A stretch of DNA of 64,000 nt from a bacterium. GTDB lineage: Bacteria; Actinomycetota; Acidimicrobiia; Acidimicrobiales; Bin134. The DNA lies in NCBI GenBank assembly GCA_026705465.1, contig JAPPAP010000004.1:180612-244611 (forward strand), in the 5' to 3' direction. The notes beneath the pieces are model-generated. The model was not told the origin of the DNA. It saw nothing but the letters and a program-made list of their open reading frames with translations, and ran no database searches. A program made the translations under genes and the position numbers. This document shows positions 55,150 to 64,000 of this stretch, one piece after another; the stretch's first letter is position 1; the number at the start of each line of letters is the position of its first letter.

Positions 55150-57618
55150 CTATTCCTCGTCTTCTGGAGTAGATAAAACCGGCGAAATCGCAGCCATGGT
55201 TTGCTCGTCAGGCAAGGTCATTATCCGTACCCCGGCCGCATGAGCTCCCTGCACAGAAACCGATGAGACTGGCATTCGGATCGTCACCCCGTTGGAAGCC
55301 ACCGCAAACACCTCGTCGTCGGGGGCGACCACTCGGGCCGCCACCACCGAACCCCGTTGGTCGGGCAACTTCATGGCAATAACGCCTTGGCCACCCCTAT
55401 GCTTGGACCGGAACTGGTCGAGAAGGACCCGCTTGCCGAAGCCTTGATCGGTGGCCAGGAGCATCTCCTCCTCGGGCTGCACCGCGGTAGCTGCAACCAC
55501 GATGTCCTCATCCCGCAGCCTCATGCCGCGCACGCCAGCTGCGGTTCGCCCCATTGATCGAACTTCAGTCTCGGAAAACCTCATGAGCCGACCCGACGCG
55601 CTCACCAAGCAAATGTCGTCGTTTCCTCTGGTTGGAAGCACCCGAACCAACTCATCGCCTTCTCTCAGGTTGATGGCGATCAGCCCCTTGGTACGGGTCT
55701 TGTCGTATTCCAAGAACCGGGTTCGTTTCACAACCCCGCGGCGAGTCACGAACAGCAGGTAGCGCATCGTCTCGTAGTCCCGGGTGTCGATCACCGCAGA
55801 AATGGTCTCCTCGGGGGCTAGGTGCAACAGGTTCACAATGGCCATGCCCCGAGCGGTGCGACTCGTTCGGGGCACTTCATGGGCCTTGATGCGGTACACC
55901 CTGCCCATGTTGGTGAAGAACATCAGGTACGCGTGAGCGGTGGTGTGGATGAGCGTGGCGATGTAGTCGCCGTCCTTCAGGTTGGCGCCGATAACCCCCT
56001 TGCCCCCCCTCCCCTGGGTCTTGAACTCGTCGGGAGCCACCGTTTTGACGTACCCGGCCGCGCTCAAGCTGAACATCAAGTCCTCGTCGTCGATCAGCGC
56101 CTCAATATCGATATCGCCCTCATCAGCCACGATCTGGGTCCGCCGGTCTGTGGCATAGGCCTCTCGCACCTCCAAGAGCTCTTCTCGAATAACGGCTCGC
56201 AGTGTGGCGTCGTCGGCCAAGATGGCCTCCAACTCAACGATGAGTGCTCGCTTCTCGGCGAGCTCATCGGTCAATTCTTGGCGACCGAGCTGAGTGAGCC
56301 GGCCAAGCGGCAGATCCAGGATGTGGTTGGCCTGGATCTCGCTAAATTCAAAGTCTTCGCCCATCAGTGTGGCCCGGGCCGCGGCCCGATTCTCCGACGC
56401 CCGAATAGCGGCGATGATCTCATCGATCCTGTCCACCGCCCGCACTAGGCCCTCGAGGATGTGCTCTCGGCGGCGGGCCTCGTCCAAGCGGTACTCCGTT
56501 CGGCGGCGCACCACCTCTTGCTGGTGGTCGGCATAGGCGGCCAGGCAATCGCGCAGCGTCATGGTCCGAGGCACACCATCGGCCAGCGCCACCATGTTCA
56601 CCGGAAAATTGGATTGCAGCGGGGAGTGCTTGTAGAGGTTGTTGAGCACGACCAGAGCGGAGGCGTCTTTCTTCAACTCGAACACCAGCCTGGTCTGGCC
56701 CTTGGCCGACTCGTTGTGGATCTGGCGGATTCCGTCAACCACTCGCCGGTTCACCAAGTCGGCCACCTTCTCCTCGATGATCTCGGCGCTGGTCTGATAT
56801 GGGATCTCGGTGACCACAATCCGGGCGTTAGAACCGCTCTCCACGATCTCCGCGGCAGCCCGCACCTTGATCGTCCCCTGGCCTGTGGCATAAGCGTCCC
56901 GGATGCCCTGGTAGCCCATAATGAGACCCCGGGTGGGGAAATCCGGGCCTTTCACAAATTCCATCAGGTTTTCGTTGGTGGCCTCGGGGTTCTCCAGCAG
57001 GTGATTGACTGCGTCGATCACCTCCCCAAGGTTGTGGGGCGGAATGTTGGTGGCCATACCCACCGCGATGCCCTGGCTGCCGTTCACCAGCAGATTTGGG
57101 AACCGCGATGGCAGTACCACCGGCTCTTGCTCCGTGGAGTCGAAGTTGTCAGAGAAATCGACGGTCTGCTCGTCGATGCCGTCCAACAGCCTCATGGCCA
57201 ACTCGTCAAGGCGGCACTCGGTGTACCTCATGGCTGCCGGAGGATCGTTGGGAGATCCGAAGTTCCCATGCGGATCGATCAGTGGATGCCGCAGCGAGAA
57301 TGTCTGCCCCAAGCGGACCAAAGCGTCGTAGATGGCTTGATCGCCGTGGGGGTGGTACTTCCCCATGACATCGCCCACGACCCGGGCGCATTTCACGTAC
57401 GGCCGATTGGGCCGGGTGCCCTGGTCGTACATCCCCCACAGGATGCGGCGGTGGACTGGCTTCAGTCCGTCGCGCACATCGGGAAGGGCCCGGGCGGTAA
57501 TGACCGACATGGCGTAGTCCAAAAACGACTGTTCCATCTCGGTTTGGATGTCGATGTCCTGGATTGCGCCGCTCGGCGCCTCCTCAGGCTCCGGCGCGGC
57601 GTCAGGCTTGTCGGGCAC
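55150..57618 (-). CDS. gyrA: DNA gyrase subunit A
   Basis: 822 residues. Catalytic Tyr132 (AAMRYTE), GKYHPHGDQAIYDALVRLGQ at the quinolone pocket, and six C-terminal beta-pinwheel repeats including the GyrA-box QGRGGKG. GTG 57618 is the start, after AGGGGAT. In the quinolone region the position equal to E. coli Ser83 is Gln94; the equivalent of Asp87 is Asp98. Confidence 0.97.
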   Translation of the reverse strand: MPDKPDAAPEPEEAPSGAIQDIDIQTEMEQSFLDYAMSVITARALPDVRDGLKPVHRRILWGMYDQGTRPNRPYVKCARVVGDVMGKYHPHGDQAIYDALVRLGQTFSLRHPLIDPHGNFGSPNDPPAAMRYTECRLDELAMRLLDGIDEQTVDFSDNFDSTEQEPVVLPSRFPNLLVNGSQGIAVGMATNIPPHNLGEVIDAVNHLLENPEATNENLMEFVKGPDFPTRGLIMGYQGIRDAYATGQGTIKVRAAAEIVESGSNARIVVTEIPYQTSAEIIEEKVADLVNRRVVDGIRQIHNESAKGQTRLVFELKKDASALVVLNNLYKHSPLQSNFPVNMVALADGVPRTMTLRDCLAAYADHQQEVVRRRTEYRLDEARRREHILEGLVRAVDRIDEIIAAIRASENRAAARATLMGEDFEFSEIQANHILDLPLGRLTQLGRQELTDELAEKRALIVELEAILADDATLRAVIREELLEVREAYATDRRTQIVADEGDIDIEALIDDEDLMFSLSAAGYVKTVAPDEFKTQGRGGKGVIGANLKDGDYIATLIHTTAHAYLMFFTNMGRVYRIKAHEVPRTSRTARGMAIVNLLHLAPEETISAVIDTRDYETMRYLLFVTRRGVVKRTRFLEYDKTRTKGLIAINLREGDELVRVLPTRGNDDICLVSASGRLMRFSETEVRSMGRTAAGVRGMRLRDEDIVVAATAVQPEEEMLLATDQGFGKRVLLDQFRSKHRGGQGVIAMKLPDQRGSVVAARVVAPDDEVFAVASNGVTIRMPVSSVSVQGAHAAGVRIMTLPDEQTMAAISPVLSTPEDEE

Positions 57619-57633
57619 GGGATCCCCTGTTGC

Positions 57634-59736
<2,103 letters not shown>

Positions 59737-59797
59737 CTACCAGTTTTGAGTGCCCATTTGACTCACCGGAGGGCGGGTTCCCAACCCCTTGGGCCAA

Positions 59798-60136
59798 TCA
59801 ACGAGGGCGGACTCTGACCGTCACAGAACTGACTGCATCCTCTTCCGCCGTGGCGTTAATCCGATCGATGAGCTCGCCGCTGAAAAATCTCATTTCGGTG
59901 GCCCATGCGGGGTCGTCCACCGCCACAACCAACTCACCGTCAACTAGTCGCACCGGCGATGAGTGAGCTGCCATAACCGAGCCGACTAGTTCTTCCCACG
60001 CAGCAAACACTGTCTTCAACACCTGGGCCCGCGGCGCTTTCAGCCCAGAGGTCACCTGGTCCAGCGCCTCGCTCAACTGCCTGGGTCCCGATCGATTCGG
60101 CGAGGGTTCCCACCCCATCACCTCAGTCTGCCCCAT
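59798..60136 (-). CDS. DUF721/DciA-like helicase-loader protein
   Basis: 112 residues with the DciA-type core: VLKTVFAAWEELVGSVMAAHSSPVRLVDGELVVAVDDPAWATEMRF. DciA loads DnaB helicase in bacteria without DnaC. The place between recF and gyrB is the common one in actinobacteria. The stop of recF is 23 nt before its start. Confidence 0.88.
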   Translation of the reverse strand: MGQTEVMGWEPSPNRSGPRQLSEALDQVTSGLKAPRAQVLKTVFAAWEELVGSVMAAHSSPVRLVDGELVVAVDDPAWATEMRFFSGELIDRINATAEEDAVSSVTVRVRPR

Positions 60137-60159
60137 TCCACCGTGATGCGTCGTGGGTG

Positions 60160-61245
60160 TTACGTCTCGCGGATAATTTGGCCGTCCACCACCCGAAAGC
60201 GGGCGCTATACGTGATGTCGGACGGGAGCGCTCCGGCAGTGGTCAAAAGCGTCTGCTCCGAGCGCAACGCCTTCAAGACGCCCCTCGACCTCTCCGGGTC
60301 CAGCTCCGAGAACACGTCGTCCAACAGCAGGAGGGGAGATTGGCCAGTTGCATCCGCCAACTCCCGGTGTACGGCCAAGCGCAGCGCCAACGCCAACGAC
60401 CGCTGCTCACCTTGGGAAGCATGGGTGCGAGCAGGCTTTCCGGCGAGAATGACCACCACGTCATCTCGATGAGGACCCACTGTGGTGGCCCCTCGACGGA
60501 GGTCTTCTCGCCGGACCTGTCCCAAGGACTCCCCCAACCCACCGGGTGACCAGGCTGACTCATAGGACAGACTCACGGGTGTCGGCTTGGCCGCTATCTC
60601 CTCATAGGCCGCGGCCACCTTGGGCCCAAGGCTCTCCACCAAATGCCTTCGGGCGTCTGCCAGCCGCTCCCCCGCATTGGCAAGCTTTTCGTCCCAAACG
60701 TCCAGCGTTACCGACACTTCTGAGCTGAGCTGGCCTCTTGATTGGCGCAACAGAGCATTTCGCTGCCGCAAGATGCTCTCCAGCTCTGTCCTGACCGCAT
60801 CAAGGCGGGGATCGATCTGGCTCAACGCATCATCGACAAAACGGCGTCGCTCTCCTGGCCCGCCCTTGAGAAGTACCAAGTCGTCTGGCATAAAGATAGA
60901 GACAGGAACGAGGCCCAGGAGCTCTCGGCGGCGCACCTTCTGGCGGTTGACTTGAAACTGGGAACGGCCGGTGGATCTGAGCGCGGCTTCAAGCAACACC
61001 TCCCGCTGGCCGGCAACCATCTCGCCTCTCACCACCGCCTCGGAAACATCGGTCCCAGTTCGGATCAGCGAGTCCGCGGCCTTGACTCGAAACGACGACA
61101 TCGTGGCTAGGTAATAGACAGCCTCAAGGAGATTGGTCTTGCCCTCGCCGTTGAGCCCCACGAACAGACTCGTTCCCGCGGGTAGCTCAAGATCAAGGCG
61201 GGAATAGTTGCGAAAGTCGGCTAACCAAAGATGTCGAAGGCGCAC
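60160..61245 (-). CDS. recF: DNA repair/replication protein RecF
   Basis: 361 residues. SMC-like ATPase: RLRHLWLADFRNYSRLDLELPAG start, Walker A GLNGEGKTNLLEAVYYLA, signature ASQGEQRSLALALRLA, Walker B LLLLDDVFSELD. Acts with RecO/RecR at gaps. dnaN lies 7 nt upstream, one operon. Confidence 0.96.
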   Translation of the reverse strand: MRLRHLWLADFRNYSRLDLELPAGTSLFVGLNGEGKTNLLEAVYYLATMSSFRVKAADSLIRTGTDVSEAVVRGEMVAGQREVLLEAALRSTGRSQFQVNRQKVRRRELLGLVPVSIFMPDDLVLLKGGPGERRRFVDDALSQIDPRLDAVRTELESILRQRNALLRQSRGQLSSEVSVTLDVWDEKLANAGERLADARRHLVESLGPKVAAAYEEIAAKPTPVSLSYESAWSPGGLGESLGQVRREDLRRGATTVGPHRDDVVVILAGKPARTHASQGEQRSLALALRLAVHRELADATGQSPLLLLDDVFSELDPERSRGVLKALRSEQTLLTTAGALPSDITYSARFRVVDGQIIRET

Positions 61246-61252
61246 ATCCCAC

Positions 61253-62347
61253 TCAGTTGATGCGAACGGGCATGAGCAAGTACAGAAATTGCTCGGTCTC
61301 GGGTGTGCGGATTACCGCCGGCTTCAACGCGTCAACCGTGTTCAGCACGATCTCCTCGCCAGGGGCCGCCTCCGCCCCATCCAGCAGATACTCGGGATTG
61401 AAGGCCACCGTGAGGTCCTCTCCCTCATACACAGCATCCAGCTGTTCAGTTGCCTCACCAACGTCTTGGGTCGTCGCCGACAACTCCAGCCCGGAGGCCG
61501 ACATATCCATTCGGATGGGAGTCGAGTCTTGGGCCATGAGGCGAACCCTTCGCACTGCGTTCATGAAGCTTTCCCGGTTAATGGTGAGCCGGTTCGGCTG
61601 GTGCGTGGGGATCAACCCCTGATAACTGGGAAACTCCCCTTCGATCAATCTGGTGGTTACCGTAATAGTCCCTAAGCCGAAAGACGCTTCTCGATCATTG
61701 AACCGCACGCTGACCTGTTCAACATCGGCAAGCAAACGGATTACTTCTTGAAGCGCTCTCGAGGGCACCAAGACACTTTGGTCAGATCCGAGGACCTCCA
61801 ATCCGGGTAGATCACACAGAGCCAATCGATACGAATCCGTTGTGACCAAGCGAAGGCCCTCTTGTTCTGCCGACAACAGCACGCCGGTCAACACAGGTCG
61901 AGACTCATCTGCTGACGCCGCTTTCACAACTTGACGCAAAGCCGTTAGCAAGCCTTCGGCTTCCAATACCACAGGATCACTCTCAAGAGCTGCCGCCTGA
62001 GGAAAGTCCTCCGCTCCCATTGTCTGCAACGAGAACTTGGAGCGAGCTGAATCGATGTGTATGCCCTCGTTGTCCACCGTCACGTTCACCGCTCCAGCAT
62101 CCAAAGAACGAACCACGTCGCCAACCAGCCGAGATGTCACGACCGCGGCCCCGTCTCCAGCACCAGCTACCGTCAGCTGCACGGAGATCGTCAACTCTCT
62201 GTCCGTGGCGGTGAGGGTCAGTTCATCGCCTTCCAGGGCCATATGAACTCCGGAGAGCACAAGATGAAATCCACCCCGCGTTCCCGCTGCTCTACCCGTT
62301 ACCGTGAGTGCTTCTAGAAGGACGTCTCGCTCACATCGAAATTTCAC
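61253..62347 (-). CDS. dnaN: DNA polymerase III beta sliding clamp
   Basis: 364 residues. Three clamp domains; MKFRCERDVLLEALTVTGRA start, YLLDGAEAAPGEEIVLNTVDALKPAVIR near the end, closing YLLMPVRIN. ATG 62347 heads the dnaN-recF-DUF721 run. The spacer before it holds the origin-like region. Confidence 0.97.
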   Translation of the reverse strand: MKFRCERDVLLEALTVTGRAAGTRGGFHLVLSGVHMALEGDELTLTATDRELTISVQLTVAGAGDGAAVVTSRLVGDVVRSLDAGAVNVTVDNEGIHIDSARSKFSLQTMGAEDFPQAAALESDPVVLEAEGLLTALRQVVKAASADESRPVLTGVLLSAEQEGLRLVTTDSYRLALCDLPGLEVLGSDQSVLVPSRALQEVIRLLADVEQVSVRFNDREASFGLGTITVTTRLIEGEFPSYQGLIPTHQPNRLTINRESFMNAVRRVRLMAQDSTPIRMDMSASGLELSATTQDVGEATEQLDAVYEGEDLTVAFNPEYLLDGAEAAPGEEIVLNTVDALKPAVIRTPETEQFLYLLMPVRIN

Positions 62348-62591
62348 AGGCTTGCTCGCTTTCTTACCTGTCCTAGTTATATATAAATACTGCTAGCAGC
62401 AGTAGGTCGGTGGAAATGTGGAAAGGTACCATTTCCCCTGGTCAGATAGGATTTATTTCCGTCCTCTCTTTCCCCAGGCGAGTGGATTGTCCGCCATTGG
62501 GGCAAACCCCCTGTGGAAGATGTGGATGCCATCCCCAACTGAGTGTGACCTTTCCCCAAGCTGCTCCACTTGTGTTCCCCATTGCTTGGAC
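62348..62591. other. Candidate oriC: dnaA-dnaN spacer with DnaA-box-like 9-mers
   Basis: 244 nt with no gene. DnaA-box-like sites on the plus strand (canonical TGTGGATAA): GGTGGAAAT (62409-62417), TGTGGAAAG (62417-62425), AGTGGATTG (62481-62489), TGTGGAAGA (62512-62520) and TGTGGATGC (62521-62529). The AT-rich stretch TAGTTATATATAAATAC (62374-62390) could be the unwinding element. The boxes deviate from consensus; more sites may lie outside the window before dnaA. Confidence 0.65.
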
Positions 62592-63971
62592 TCAAGCATT
62601 CTTGATCTTCTGGATGAGCTCGTTGATCTGGTTGAACGTCTCTGGCTGCTCGGCCATCTGCTTCGTGATCTTCTGCACCGCGTGGATCGCGGTGGTGTGG
62701 TCTCGGCCCCCGAAGACGCGAGCAATGTCGGGGTAGCTCAACTCGGTCAACTCTCGGAAGACGTACATGGAAACTTGCCGGGCCTTCACCAGAGGGCGCT
62801 GTCGCCGCGGCCCCACGATGTCCTCCACACTGAACGCGAAGAGATCAGCAGTTGCTTTCAGGATCACATCAGCTGTAACCGGCTGTGGTTCACGTCGGGT
62901 CATGATGTCTCGAAGAATGAATTGGGCCAGTTCAAGATCAAGATGCTTGTCGTTAAAGCTGGCATACGCAGTAACCCGGGTGAGGGCACCCTCCAGTTCA
63001 CGAATATTGTCCTTGATGTTGCTGGCGATAAATGTAAGTACGTCATCGTTGATAACAAAATTGGATTGCTCAGCCTTCTTCCGAAGAATGGCCAACCGAG
63101 TTTCAATATCGGGAGGCTGAATATCTGTCAGTAATCCCATCTTGAACCGACTTGTCATTCGATCTTCGAGCGTTGCTATGGCATCGGGAGGTCGATCACT
63201 CGTCAAAACGATCTGCTTGTTCACCTCATGAAGAGAGTTGAAGGTATGAAAGAACTCTTCTTGTAGACCCTCTTTACCTTCAAGAAATTGAATGTCATCC
63301 ACCAGGAGCACATCTACATCTCTATAGATTTTTTTGAATTCGCTTCGAGTGTTTGTCCGGATAGCATCAACGAATTGATTGAGAAAAGTTTCAGTGGAAA
63401 CATAAACGATTCGCTTGATTGGATGACGCTGATCGTCCACATAGTGACTCTTGACGTAATGGCCAATCGCTTGGAGCAGGTGCGTCTTGCCAAGGCCTGC
63501 ATGGCCATGGATGAAGAGTGGATTGTACGATTTACCAGGGGTTTCGGCAACTGAGAGGGCAGCCGCCAGGGCAAACCGATTGGATGGCCCTGTTACAAAT
63601 TTGTCAAACACGTAGTTCGGGTGCAGAGCAGTTGTTGCCCGGTTTATAGGAGGAGCACTCGCCACTTCTGGAATTGCTACAGGTGGAGAAGCTACAGAAA
63701 CGTGGCTGTCGCTGTCGTTAGAACTTTGCTCAGTACTGATCTTTAGAGTTATGTGAGTGGCATTGGAACTAGCTAGTGCGTTCCGCAAAACTTCGAAGTA
63801 CTCGCCTTCAAGGCGATCTTTTATGATGGTACTCGGAACGGTTAATTCGAGAACATCTTCCTCAAGAGACGTCGCTCTTGCTGGATTGAATGTCGATTGC
63901 CAAACGGCATCAGGAACTTGAGCACGAATGCTGCTCTCGAAGGAAGACCAGAGAAATGTTGCAGACACCAT
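62592..63971 (-). CDS. dnaA: Chromosomal replication initiator DnaA
   Basis: 459 residues. N-terminal DnaB-contact domain I, a linker (about 85-115), AAA+ domain with Walker A GHAGLGKT (156-163), Walker B LLVDDIQFLEGKE, and the C-terminal DNA-binding helix signature FGGRDHTTAIHAVQKI. ATG 63971 is preceded by GGAG in a T/A-rich context. It faces left, so the origin is at the right end of the window. Confidence 0.97.
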   Translation of the reverse strand: MVSATFLWSSFESSIRAQVPDAVWQSTFNPARATSLEEDVLELTVPSTIIKDRLEGEYFEVLRNALASSNATHITLKISTEQSSNDSDSHVSVASPPVAIPEVASAPPINRATTALHPNYVFDKFVTGPSNRFALAAALSVAETPGKSYNPLFIHGHAGLGKTHLLQAIGHYVKSHYVDDQRHPIKRIVYVSTETFLNQFVDAIRTNTRSEFKKIYRDVDVLLVDDIQFLEGKEGLQEEFFHTFNSLHEVNKQIVLTSDRPPDAIATLEDRMTSRFKMGLLTDIQPPDIETRLAILRKKAEQSNFVINDDVLTFIASNIKDNIRELEGALTRVTAYASFNDKHLDLELAQFILRDIMTRREPQPVTADVILKATADLFAFSVEDIVGPRRQRPLVKARQVSMYVFRELTELSYPDIARVFGGRDHTTAIHAVQKITKQMAEQPETFNQINELIQKIKNA

Positions 63972-64000
63972 TTTGTTGGCAACTCCAAAAAAATGACATG

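Overview
The window is GC-rich and looks like the chromosome of an actinobacterium, probably of the class Acidimicrobiia. The clues are the order dnaA-dnaN-recF-DUF721-gyrB-gyrA, a DUF3566 membrane protein and tRNA-Ile beside gyrA, a crgA-pabA-pknB-pstP block near the origin, the SRP RNA-dnaX-recR unit, a free-standing acyl-CoA carboxylase epsilon-type subunit, and many CoA-transferase, SDR, LLM-flavin and acyl-CoA genes. The class assignment is inference. The dnaA gene faces left at the right edge, so the replication origin lies at the right end.

Left to right: two tandem CaiB-type CoA-transferases (the first cut by the window edge); an AT-rich spacer; a heterodimeric ABC exporter; tRNA-Ser, SRP RNA, dnaX and recR; thiolase, a 5'-3' exonuclease, a nitronate monooxygenase-like protein and a LOG-family hydrolase; a small accessory island (12.8-14.9 kb) with a decayed IS1595-type transposase, a cytosine-5 methyltransferase with two apparent frameshifts and an HNH endonuclease; an acyl-CoA carboxylase operon, aat, a double-cyclophilin protein, aspartate kinase and aspartate-semialdehyde dehydrogenase; a MazG-like/TauD/SDR group; a large secreted fibronectin-III protein; an amidohydrolase; a coenzyme-B12 acyl-CoA mutase operon (large subunit, small subunit, MeaB, acyl-CoA dehydrogenase) whose substrate-pocket residues point to isobutyryl-CoA mutase; an M23 peptidase; dehydrogenases and DoxX; crgA, pabA, pknB, pstP; tRNA-Leu; a leftward operon of larB-larC and then a metallo-beta-lactamase protein with two AhpD/CMD-like proteins; pheA; an LLM/TetR/MaoC/SDR/CoA-transferase/IMPase group; tRNA-Ile and small membrane proteins; finally gyrA, gyrB, dciA-like, recF, dnaN, the oriC-like spacer and dnaA.

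The most interesting item is at 42997-43500. An AhpD/carboxymuconolactone-decarboxylase-like gene is interrupted by one in-frame TGA exactly where the second cysteine of the redox CxxC motif belongs. A 7-bp hairpin with an AGGU loop follows 10 nt after the TGA. This is what a bacterial selenocysteine (CxxU) gene looks like. Its upstream partner is a related protein that has lost both cysteines, and both are start/stop coupled to a metallo-beta-lactamase gene.

Other notable items are three exact 35-bp units ahead of meaB, each with a GTGA stop/start overlap, which make two tiny coupled ORFs; a recurrent TAnnnT box 6-8 nt before start codons, suggesting widespread leaderless mRNAs and fixing many start sites; several palindromes placed like operators; and a dispersed hairpin element ending in GACAGGACCCGC.
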